44,811 bases of DNA. Source: Bacteroidota bacterium (GTDB lineage Bacteria; Bacteroidota; Bacteroidia; Cytophagales; Cyclobacteriaceae). Both the position numbers and the translations under genes were made by a program. Positions 16,252 through 24,304 of this stretch are shown here, in pieces (position 1 is the stretch's first letter; each line of letters begins with the position of its first letter). The notes below the pieces were generated by a model. The model made no database searches. It had not been told where the DNA came from and saw nothing but the letters and a program-made list of their open reading frames with translations. Location of the stretch: the NCBI GenBank assembly GCA_022571715.1, contig JACZXH010000022.1, positions 1 through 44,811 of the forward strand, written 5' to 3'.

Positions 16252-16803
16252 TTATCCTGTACGGGCCACTATCGTATCCCGGTATAATTTCCGCAATCGT
16301 TGCAGACACTTATATTTCTGATTCCGGGCTGATTCGGGGTTTTTATACCCCATTTCCTCACAAATCTCTACCATATTGCACTGTTCATAGTAAAATTTCT
16401 TTAGTAATGTGTTACAGGGATCACCTAATTTATCCAAGCAATATCTGAGGATCATTACCTGTTCTTCTGGTATATTTTCATTCACATCATCCCAGGTTAG
16501 GTGCATTAAAGGCCCCAGGTCAGTATTCCGTTTGTTAGCACGGTGCAACTCCATGCATTTATTTTTAGCAATACTGAATAGATATGTTTTAAAACTGGAT
16601 CGCACTTCTGTGAATTTATTGCGAATGATATTTTCATAAAGGGTAATTACCGAAACCTGATAAACCTCCCGGGCGTTATCTTCTGTGCACGAATATTTCC
16701 GTATCAGCCAGTTCATGCAATCATCCCGATACCGTTCATATACGATACCCAGATTTTCAATCGATCCTGACTTTAACGATTCAAAAATTTCCTGTTCAGT
16801 CAA
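16252..16803 (-). CDS. ECF-type RNA polymerase sigma factor
   Basis: 183 residues, the usual ECF length. Region 2 is at ~20-90 (YERYRDDCMNWLIRKYSC, FKTYLFSIAKNKCMELHR) and region 4 at ~115-175 (LKKFYYEQCNMVEICEEMGYKN with ARNQKYKCLQRLRKL as the recognition helix). The start is TTG; an in-frame stop two codons upstream rules out longer forms. It is the first gene of the sigma/anti-sigma/lipoprotein operon, so it probably controls its own operon. Its target promoters are not evident from this window. The divergent small gene at 17022 could be one target. Confidence 0.93.
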   Translation of the reverse strand: MTEQEIFESLKSGSIENLGIVYERYRDDCMNWLIRKYSCTEDNAREVYQVSVITLYENIIRNKFTEVRSSFKTYLFSIAKNKCMELHRANKRNTDLGPLMHLTWDDVNENIPEEQVMILRYCLDKLGDPCNTLLKKFYYEQCNMVEICEEMGYKNPESARNQKYKCLQRLRKLYRDTIVARTG

Positions 16804-17021
16804 TAACTAATAATTAGTGATTTCCAGTGTAAAATGTCACCCGTATTTGCCCGCAAATATTTTTGAAGCTGATAAAATCAGAAAAAATGGGTGACAAATC
16901 AAGTTTCATTACATAAACATATTGAATACAGTGCGAAAATGATTCATTGTTTGAAATTTTGAAAGCGTTTATGAACAGTAATTTAGTAGGGAATTCAGGC
17001 ATTTTGTTCATTTATAACGAA

Positions 17022-17297
17022 ATGGAGAATACGGTAAACTACAATGATCCGGCGATTGAAGCTCGGTGTAAGATAAATACCAGGCGTTTAAGAAAGTCTA
17101 TCGCCAGGTTTATTAAACAGGCCAGATTAATTCAAAAAAAACATCAAGATAGTGATTCTGATATGCGGGTTCGTTTTGAGGGAAAAATAAAGATCGGAAA
17201 GTGTAGCGGAAACCCCCTGCATGTTCTGCTAAAGGAAACAGGGGGAACTGCCGGTGGTAAAATTATAGTAGGAATATTGATGAGTAAGGCAGAGTGA
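17022..17297 (+). CDS. hypothetical basic protein, 91 aa
   Basis: The frame is open from 16947, but the ATG at 17022 is the likely start. The product is basic and soluble: RRLRKSIARFIKQARLIQKK forms a strongly basic helix, followed by KIKIGKCSGNPLHVLLKET. I know no family for it. It is divergent from the ECF sigma gene across about 220 bases, which could hold a shared control region. Confidence 0.45.
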   Translation: MENTVNYNDPAIEARCKINTRRLRKSIARFIKQARLIQKKHQDSDSDMRVRFEGKIKIGKCSGNPLHVLLKETGGTAGGKIIVGILMSKAE

Positions 17298-17363
17298 AGC
17301 TGTAAACATTGGGTATTACCTTGAATATAATACGGAATGGATAAGTAAACCTAATGCTAAATT

Positions 17364-17788
17364 GCTAAAATAAATTTTTAAAGAAGGATGCCAGGGAAAG
17401 AAATATTCAATATGAACAATATATAATATTTACATATTCAATCATTTTCGCAATTCCACTACCTGACAGCAGAACCAAATTTTGCAAACAGCCCTTTTTA
17501 ATTACCTTCAACTACCTTCACTGATTTCACATAATCTATCGTTTTAAAACGTCCTTCGTGGTCGGGATATTGAGTTCTTACCGGGTCTGAAGTCCAGCAT
17601 TTTTTAGTCATAATATCCATGATGGAGAGCACACCATCCCAGCCAGCTCCGGTATCCATCATCCATACTTCACAAGCTTTGACCAGTTTTTTGTAACCAT
17701 ACCCATGAATGGGTGTATGGCCAATATAAATTTCATCGTAACTTGTAAGATGTGGAGGGTTTTTGTCCATTCTGTAATCAAAGGCCAT
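17364..17788 (-). pseudogene. duplicated 3' fragment of a PPP-type phosphatase gene
   Basis: This segment is a diverged copy of 21357-21784. It encodes the C-terminal ~96 residues of the phosphatase at 21527 (MAFDYRMDKNPPH..., IGHTPIHGYGY, DTGAGWDGVLSIMD), ending at 17498, plus 3' flank down to ~17364. The metal-binding GDIHG, GD-D and GNHD motifs are missing, so it is inactive. Similarity stops sharply at 17788, inside the coding region. This fragment keeps a longer C-terminus (DYVKSVKVVEGN) than the full-length gene, where a nonsense change cuts it. Confidence 0.85.
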
Positions 17789-17961
17789 GTCCTTGCTTGT
17801 CTGTCAGCAATACTTGTCAAACTGTAAAAAAGTCCTTTTTTTTATTCTTAATTTTTTGCCTTATGTTGTGTTTAGTATCCCCTGCTGACGTAAGCGGCGA
17901 CTTGTTCGTCTGTTTGTTATAGCTGTGAGATTGGGGAGGCTTTTGGTTATTTCAGATATAT

Positions 17962-18306
17962 GTGATTATATTTGACTTCGTGAAAAACGTAAGATTTCAA
18001 GCAGTTTTTTTTGTTTTTATTTTAATGATGCCATTGGTATTTACCTTAATTACCAAGTTGGGCGATACCGGTGATGTGTATGAGCTAACTGTAAACTCTG
18101 CGGAGGAAGAGCAAAGGGATGAGCGGGAGTCTGAGAAGGAAAGAGAGCGTGATGATGTGGAGGAATTCATAATTCATAACCAGCATAACTTTATTCCCTT
18201 GAGGGGTGAAGATTTTCAATATATTGCGAAAAGCAACGGGTTTGTCAGTATCAGCAGAGATATCTTGACACCTCCACCTGAATTTCTTCAAAAACTTTCC
18301 GTTTAA
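17962..18306 (+). CDS. small membrane-anchored acidic protein, 114 aa
   Basis: From a GTG start, the protein has one N-terminal membrane helix (FFVFILMMPLVFTLI). A highly charged helix rich in Glu, Arg and Lys (about residues 48-68) and a ~45-residue tail (NFIPLRGEDFQYIAKSNGF...) follow. The hydrophobic segment could be a signal anchor. I do not know the family. It lies 170 bases before the SulP transporter on the same strand, but a link is not shown. Confidence 0.5.
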   Translation: MIIFDFVKNVRFQAVFFVFILMMPLVFTLITKLGDTGDVYELTVNSAEEEQRDERESEKERERDDVEEFIIHNQHNFIPLRGEDFQYIAKSNGFVSISRDILTPPPEFLQKLSV

Positions 18307-18475
18307 GGTGTCTTACCACCTATAAAGTATAATGTGCCTGTGTTAAGTTATTGACCAATAATACTATTCGGAATGTAACGCTGCGTAAGCACAGTTTCTA
18401 TCATCATTTTTCTTGTTACATGTAAGATTACCGCAGGTGATAAAGCTTTGAGGGAATTTCCTATACATAAATTTA

Positions 18476-20200
18476 ATGAAGAAAATATTTGATTTACGAC
18501 ATATAAAAGGAGATTTATTCGGTGGTATTACTGCCGGTATTGTTGCTTTGCCATTAGCGCTTGCTTTCGGTGTACAATCAGGCATGGGTGCCATTGCAGG
18601 ACTATATGGGGCTATGATATTAGGTATGTTTGCCGCTGTTTTTGGGGGGACAGCCACACAGGTTAGCGGCCCTACGGGACCTATGACAGTGATTACGGCT
18701 ATGGTAGTTGCTTCTGCAATTGAGGCTTCAGGGAGTTTACAAGCAGGCATGGGAATTATTATTGCCTCTTTTTTGCTGGCGGGTGGTTTTCAGATTATTT
18801 TCGGCATTGTTAAAATAGGGAAGTACATCAAGTACATTCCTTACCCTGTGCTTTCTGGTTTTATGACGGGAATTGGTGTGATTATTATCCTGTACCAGGT
18901 GTATCCGTTCATGGGGCATAGTTCGGCTAAAAGCACAGTTGATATTTTTCTGAACATTGGTAAACCACTGTCTGCTTTGGACTGGAGTGCTTTTGGTCTG
19001 GGCGGAATAACCGTAGCTATCATTTACCTGTTTCCTAAAATCACCAAAGCGGTGCCGAGTGCCTTGGTGGCTTTAGTGGTTGCAACATTGGCGGCATTTT
19101 TCATGAAGTTGGATGTGCCGCTTATTGGTGACATTCCTTCTGGTATTCCTGAATTGAAAATTGGGGAGATCCTGACCATTGACCCCGGTATGATCTGGAC
19201 AATTATTAAGTTTGCGATGATGCTTGCAGCACTTGGAGCAATTGATTCGCTGCTTACATCGGTAATAGCGGATAACATTACCAAGACCAAACATAACAGC
19301 AATCGTGAATTGATAGGGCAGGGAATTGGAAACATGGTAGCTGCACTTATAGGAGGATTACCCGGTGCGGGTGCTACTATGCGCACCGTTGTGAATGTGA
19401 ATGCGGGTGGCAAAACCCGTCTTTCCGGACTTATACACGGGCTGTTGCTGGCGGCTATATTACTTGGTTTGGGCAATTACACCTCTTATATACCGTTAAG
19501 TGTATTGGCAGGTATTCTTATTACAGTTGGCATTGGAATAATTGATTACAAGGGCCTGAGTCATCTCGGGAGAGTACCAAGAACAGATGCTGTTATCATG
19601 ATAATTGTATTGTTGATTACCGTGTTTGGAAACCTGTTAAATGCAGTAGGTATGGGCATTGTGTTGGCGTGTGTATTGTTCATGAAGCAATCGAGTGACT
19701 TAGCGGAAATCGGAACATCGTTAAAAGCTCTCGCAGGTTTTAAGGATGAACAACCCTGGGATGATGAGGGTAGCGTATACAAAGAATTCAAGGGCAAGAT
19801 TTACATCAAGCACTTATATGGACCTTTGTTCTTTGGGTTTGCTTCCCGGTTTCAGGAAATGATTAAGGAACTGGATGATGATGTTAGGGTGCTGATAATA
19901 AGGATGGACAAGGTTCCGCACATAGACCAATCGGGAGTTTATGCAATGGAAGAAGCTGTTACCGATTTACAAAATAAGGATGTGGTTGTGTTGCTTGCCG
20001 GTCTAAAACCGCAACCATTGGATATGCTGAAAAGTATAGATATAATACCTGCACTTATACCCGAAATGCACTTGTTTATGACATTTGAGGATTGCGAATT
20101 GTGGCTGAAGCAGAATTTAATACAAGAGAACGGTGGGTTTGACAGAATTGTGAAAGAACTGCATGAAGTGAAAAAGGCAAAGGTGGCCTACCGGATGTAA
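18476..20200 (+). CDS. SulP-family anion transporter with STAS domain
   Basis: 574 residues with about 12 to 14 membrane helices and the SulP start signature (FGGITAGIVALPLALAFGVQSG, GLYGAMILG). A cytoplasmic STAS domain follows at ~445-560 (VLIIRMDKVPHIDQSGVYAMEE). SulP carriers move sulfate, bicarbonate or related anions. The carbonic anhydrase gene starts 8 bases after its stop, which favours bicarbonate uptake coupled to CO2/HCO3- interconversion, as in known SulP-carbonic anhydrase pairs. The substrate is inferred from that partner. Confidence 0.93.
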   Translation: MKKIFDLRHIKGDLFGGITAGIVALPLALAFGVQSGMGAIAGLYGAMILGMFAAVFGGTATQVSGPTGPMTVITAMVVASAIEASGSLQAGMGIIIASFLLAGGFQIIFGIVKIGKYIKYIPYPVLSGFMTGIGVIIILYQVYPFMGHSSAKSTVDIFLNIGKPLSALDWSAFGLGGITVAIIYLFPKITKAVPSALVALVVATLAAFFMKLDVPLIGDIPSGIPELKIGEILTIDPGMIWTIIKFAMMLAALGAIDSLLTSVIADNITKTKHNSNRELIGQGIGNMVAALIGGLPGAGATMRTVVNVNAGGKTRLSGLIHGLLLAAILLGLGNYTSYIPLSVLAGILITVGIGIIDYKGLSHLGRVPRTDAVIMIIVLLITVFGNLLNAVGMGIVLACVLFMKQSSDLAEIGTSLKALAGFKDEQPWDDEGSVYKEFKGKIYIKHLYGPLFFGFASRFQEMIKELDDDVRVLIIRMDKVPHIDQSGVYAMEEAVTDLQNKDVVVLLAGLKPQPLDMLKSIDIIPALIPEMHLFMTFEDCELWLKQNLIQENGGFDRIVKELHEVKKAKVAYRM

Positions 20201-20208
20201 AACAGATA

Positions 20209-20853
20209 ATGATGGTAACAAAAACATTAACAAAAAAGGAAAGAGATAACCTTTCACCATCAGATGTGTTAAGGCGATTGAAATGGGGAAATTTTCGTTT
20301 TACGGGAGCGAAAAAAAGGATTAGCAGGGATTATGGAAAGCAAATAGAAGAAACTGCTTCCGGGCAATTTCCGTGTGCTGTCGTGTTGGGCTGCATTGAT
20401 TCACGGGTTCCTGCTGAAATAATTTTCGATCAAGGGATTGGTGATATTTTCAACATACGGATTGCGGGCAATGTGCTGAATGATGACGTGATCGGCAGCC
20501 TGGAGTTTGCCTGTATACTGGGGGGTGCAAAGCTTGTAGTGGTATTGGGCCATACCCGTTGTGGTGCGGTTAAAGGAGCTTGCGATGATGTGCAATTGGG
20601 TAAGCTGACTGGGCTTGTGGAAAAGATAAAACCTGCAGTTGAGGCCATACGGGAGCAGGATACAGATTATGGTAAATCTGATAATCCTGATTTTTTAGAA
20701 GCAGTAGCCAAACAGAATGTAGCGAATGTTATCGAAGCAATTCAGGAAGAAAGTGAGGTACTGAAGAAAATGGCAAGGAATTGGCAAATAGAAATCATAG
20801 GTGCGATGTACTATGTAGAAAGTGGCATGGTGGAATTTGACACAAAAAATTAA
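20209..20853 (+). CDS. beta-class carbonic anhydrase
   Basis: 214 residues catalysing CO2 hydration to bicarbonate. Zinc ligands C62, H115 and C118 are visible in GCIDSRVP and LGHTRCGAVKGA, with the D64/R66 dyad in place. Two ATGs are in tandem at the start, 8 bases after the SulP gene, so the pair is one operon. No signal peptide is evident, so it acts in the cytoplasm and would trap or release imported bicarbonate. Confidence 0.95.
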   Translation: MMVTKTLTKKERDNLSPSDVLRRLKWGNFRFTGAKKRISRDYGKQIEETASGQFPCAVVLGCIDSRVPAEIIFDQGIGDIFNIRIAGNVLNDDVIGSLEFACILGGAKLVVVLGHTRCGAVKGACDDVQLGKLTGLVEKIKPAVEAIREQDTDYGKSDNPDFLEAVAKQNVANVIEAIQEESEVLKKMARNWQIEIIGAMYYVESGMVEFDTKN

Positions 20854-20918
20854 CTGTCAAGTTTCACAAGATTATTTTGTAAAACCGATTTGCTTTGTTT
20901 TAGTTTGATGATATATTA

Positions 20919-21345
20919 ATCTGCCCTGAAGATATCATCAACTGTAAAATTTAGTGTCTCATCTTCCAAACAATCTGTCGGCATAGAGGCATCGATGGTA
21001 TAGTAACGCGGATTATGCCTTGATGTGACGATTTGGAAAAATTTTCAGATATATGAAGGAAGCGGGTAACCCCGTCTGCCCGAATTTTTCTTTGATTTCC
21101 CAGTGCCTGTCGGTCAGAGTATCCAAAGCCATACCATATGCCCGGAACGAGCCAGCTGAAAGTGGTGAGCCCCAAGCTGATCAGGTGTAGCTTCCGGGTT
21201 TTGGCCATATCCATCCAAACAGGTTGAATTAGATCAGCAGGTAGTGAAAAATGACAAAGATAATAATATGGTAAAATTGTTTGTTGAGTAGTTGATACAA
21301 ATGATCTGAATAGAAGCAGTTTAGATAATGGATATGGATGCAACT
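20919..21345. pseudogene. fossil copy of the HYC_CC_PP/DUF2784/Zn-ribbon region
   Basis: Three blocks match the 29.7-30.7 kb region in order: 20919-21000 to part of the HYC_CC_PP gene (29719-29795), 21053-21262 to the DUF2784 gene (30228-30440), and 21266-21345 to the promoter and first codons of the Zn-ribbon gene (30659-30737). Stretches between the blocks are deleted and the frames are broken (for example the CFLTDWHW region of DUF2784 is shifted). It joins the phosphatase duplication at about 21347-21356. Nothing in it can be translated sensibly, although a 130-codon chimeric frame exists. Confidence 0.85.
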
Positions 21346-21526
21346 TATAACCGAATGCTAAAATAAATTTTTATAGAGAAGGATGCCAGGGAAAGAAATA
21401 TTCAATATGAATAATATTTAATATTTACATATTCAATCATGAACGCAATTTCAAAAACCTAACAGCAGTACCAAATTTTACAAAAAATCCTTTTTAATTA
21501 CCTTCAACTACCTTCAGTGATTTCAC

Positions 21527-22231
21527 CTAATCTATGGTTTTAAAACGTCCTTTATGGTCGGGATATAGGGTCCTTACCGGGTCTGAAGTCCAGCATTCTT
21601 TTGTCATTATATCCATGATGGAGAGCACACCATCCCATCCGGCTCCGGTATCCATCATCCATACTTCACAAGCCTTTAGAGGCTGTTTGTACCCATAACC
21701 ATGAATGGGTGTATGGCCAATATAAATTTCATCGTAACGTGTAAGATGTGGAGGATTGTTGTCCATTCTGTGATCAAAGGCCATTTTAAACAACGTACGA
21801 TCCCATAAAAACGTATCCTTGTTATGTTCGCTTAACGGTTTGGTCGGGTGAATGCCGGCATGAACAAAGAGGGTGTTGTCTTGTTCATAATACAGACGGC
21901 TGTTTGTTAAAAAATCCAAATGGCCGTCCGGCATCTTACCGTCATAGCTCTCTACCGTTGCATAACCGCCCTGGGCAAGCCATCCGGGGTGAGTTTCGCC
22001 TGTACGTACCCATTGCATTGCCATTTCGTCATGATTGCCCCTGATATACACAAGTCGGGGAAGTGTGAGCAATAAATCAATGCATTCTCTCGTTTGAGGC
22101 CATCCGTCCGTCACATCACCCAGGCATATCAATGTATCCTGTGCATGATTATATCCTGCTCTGGAAAAACATTGATCCAGGGCTTTGCATGCTCCATGAA
22201 TGTCGCCGATTACCAGTATTCGCTGAACCAT
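21527..22231 (-). CDS. PPP-type metallophosphatase (protein Ser/Thr phosphatase-like)
   Basis: 234 residues. The calcineurin-like metal-binding set is present: D10 and H12 in GDIHG, D39 in GDVTDG, N66/H67 in GNHD, H124 in VHAGIHP and H173 in GHTPIHGYG. The family includes bacterial protein phosphatases and ApaH-like enzymes, so the substrate may be phosphoprotein or a dinucleotide. The C-terminus is cut by a TAG in place of TAT (FKTID then stop); the following bases still read VKSLKVVEGN, as in the fragment at 17498. The loss is only ~11 residues outside the metal site, so the enzyme may still work. Confidence 0.88.
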   Translation of the reverse strand: MVQRILVIGDIHGACKALDQCFSRAGYNHAQDTLICLGDVTDGWPQTRECIDLLLTLPRLVYIRGNHDEMAMQWVRTGETHPGWLAQGGYATVESYDGKMPDGHLDFLTNSRLYYEQDNTLFVHAGIHPTKPLSEHNKDTFLWDRTLFKMAFDHRMDNNPPHLTRYDEIYIGHTPIHGYGYKQPLKACEVWMMDTGAGWDGVLSIMDIMTKECWTSDPVRTLYPDHKGRFKTID

Positions 22232-22382
22232 GAGGCAAGTTACTGCTAATGAAATATTATTAAAACTAATTCAGGCATCCATGCCATGTCTGGTCCGTAC
22301 AGTTAATGATACCTCTGATAAGAGAGGCCGGCCTGACCAGGGCCTGTATCTGCATTACGACTAAATCGTTACCGGGGTTATT

Positions 22383-24236
22383 TTATTTAAGTATTTCTTC
22401 TGTTGATCCGCATGTGAGCATAACATCTCCAAAATATGGATTTCTGATTTCTTTTGTAGTACTTAGCCAGTATGCGCCTTTGTTGTCGTCGGCCATAGGG
22501 CAGAACTGTCGGTATGCATTCAGTCCGGTAACCTGGAATGATTTTATACTGGCATACAGGGCGTCACCAAAGTGAGCAAATGCAAGTCTTTGCTTACTGA
22601 TGTTTTTTGAATTTGTAATCACAACCAGTGGTTTTTTCATTGCATCCAGTTTTTCCATCCACAACATGTGCGCTTCGCCTTCGAGTAATCCCATATTTAC
22701 TTTATCCAGGGCCATCCTCACAATTTGACCTGCTGCAGTGGTCTTTTCGGGATCTGAAGCTACCATTGCATCTTTCAGGATAATATATCGGGCAAAGACC
22801 TCCTTCAACTGTTTGTTAAAATCAGATTTTCTATCCGGACCAGTTGTACTCTGCTCAAGATGTTCGGAATGATCTTCTTCCTTTTCGATATCTATATCTT
22901 CCATAGTGGCGCCTTGCTCCATGCTTCCATGATCGTGCGACAACGAAACTTTTCCTCCGCCGGGATTCATCATGCTTTGTTTACCCAGAAGCTGTGCGGA
23001 AGCGTCAATTTTAAACACGCCATTTGTAACTACTTCCTCGCCTTTAGTCAGGCCATCCTTTACCACGTAGTAGGAACCGGTATTTTCCCCGATGGTGATT
23101 TCACGATATGTGAAAACGTGCTGACCTGATGTGTTTTTCTCTTTTATATATACTATTGATTTTTTCCCAGTCCACAAAACTGCTGTTTTCGGTACAACCA
23201 GCATTTCTTTCTTTCCAGGCAGCATGGCATTCAAACGTCCGCTTACAAACATTCCGGGACGGAGGATCCCATCCCTGTTGTTCAATTCAGCCCGTATCCG
23301 GGTTACCCGTGTTTTAGAGTCAAGTATCGGATCAATAAATGTAACTTTTCCTGTAAATGTTTGCCCGGGTACAGATTTTATTTGGATTTTGATGTTGTCG
23401 TTTAGCTTTATCCAGGGAATGTCGCTTTCATAGGCATCAAGTATCACCCATATATGGGAAAGGTCAATGATCTGAAACATAGACGTCCCTTCCTTCACGT
23501 AGTCACCTTTAGCAATATTTCTTATGGTGACCGTTCCTGATCCCGGCGACAGGATGTCAAGATAATACTGAATTTTGCCTGATTCTTCAATTTGCTTTAT
23601 CTGATTTTCGGTAATCATCCATAATTTGAATTTATTACGGGCCGCCTGGTAAAGTTGTGGGTTGGTTACTCTGTAATTGAGGGCTTCAAAAAGTTCTTTC
23701 TGGGCCGAAACTAATTCTGGTGAATAGATCGTAGCCAGCACTTGTCCTTTTCGTACGTACTGACCTGTATAGTTAACTTTCAGTGTTTCAATCCGCCCCG
23801 GAAAGTGGGCCGTAATTTCATTAATCCTGCGTTCATCGGCAGCGATCCTACCAGACAGATAAATCTCTTTAATAGGTGCTTTCAGGACGATTACGGATGT
23901 TTCTACATCGGCAATTTTTAATGCAGCTTCAGACATTACCTGCGATTCTGGTCCGTAGTCCGTGTCGGATCCTTCTGATTCAACCAGAATAAGTTCCATT
24001 CCGCATATAGGGCATGATCCGGGGCCGTCATCCCTTATCTGTGGATGCATAGAACATGTCCAGATGGTGCCCTGAACATGACTGTGTTCTTCTTCCATTG
24101 TTGCTGTGGCTTCCGAATCCCCCTTTTGTCCAAAAAGAAAACTGCCGGAAAGTATGCCTGCAACCAGTATCAAACCTAATGATAACCAAATGTGACTGGT
24201 TATCCAGCTTCTGAGTTTGTTTGTGATAGTTTTCAT
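22383..24236 (-). CDS. cusB: CusB-like RND periplasmic adaptor with metal-binding domains
   Basis: 617 residues: N-terminal membrane anchor (~15-35), a heavy-metal-binding domain with C61, H64, C75, C78 and M80 (WTCSMHP, CPICGME), then the hairpin, lipoyl and beta-barrel parts of a membrane fusion protein (~115-415). A His-rich linker precedes a C-terminal DUF3347 domain (~475-615: YRQFCPMADDNKGAYWLS, NPYFGDVMLTCG). It links the inner-membrane pump to the TolC-type channel and may hand metal to the pump. It is the last gene of the efflux operon, 68 bases behind the TolC gene. Confidence 0.93.
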   Translation of the reverse strand: MKTITNKLRSWITSHIWLSLGLILVAGILSGSFLFGQKGDSEATATMEEEHSHVQGTIWTCSMHPQIRDDGPGSCPICGMELILVESEGSDTDYGPESQVMSEAALKIADVETSVIVLKAPIKEIYLSGRIAADERRINEITAHFPGRIETLKVNYTGQYVRKGQVLATIYSPELVSAQKELFEALNYRVTNPQLYQAARNKFKLWMITENQIKQIEESGKIQYYLDILSPGSGTVTIRNIAKGDYVKEGTSMFQIIDLSHIWVILDAYESDIPWIKLNDNIKIQIKSVPGQTFTGKVTFIDPILDSKTRVTRIRAELNNRDGILRPGMFVSGRLNAMLPGKKEMLVVPKTAVLWTGKKSIVYIKEKNTSGQHVFTYREITIGENTGSYYVVKDGLTKGEEVVTNGVFKIDASAQLLGKQSMMNPGGGKVSLSHDHGSMEQGATMEDIDIEKEEDHSEHLEQSTTGPDRKSDFNKQLKEVFARYIILKDAMVASDPEKTTAAGQIVRMALDKVNMGLLEGEAHMLWMEKLDAMKKPLVVITNSKNISKQRLAFAHFGDALYASIKSFQVTGLNAYRQFCPMADDNKGAYWLSTTKEIRNPYFGDVMLTCGSTEEILK

Positions 24237-24304
24237 AATATTTTCAATAAATTTTCTGTTTTTTTTACTTATACCTTATATGGTTCAATTCTTAGCGTTA
24301 CATT

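Noticed and set aside
11550-16803. A type III-E CRISPR (Craspase) locus
   Set aside because: No gRAMP/Cas7-11 gene, no repeats or spacers and no Csx30-like gene are present; only the CHAT/sigma logic is similar, and here the protease is exported.
18364-19476. Long minus-strand frames opposite the SulP gene
   Set aside because: They mirror the codon pattern of a strongly hydrophobic plus-strand gene and show no family features.
20951-21343. 130-codon minus-strand ORF resembling DUF2784
   Set aside because: It joins pieces of different frames from a decayed copy of 30.2-30.7 kb and begins in Zn-ribbon upstream DNA, so it is chimeric.
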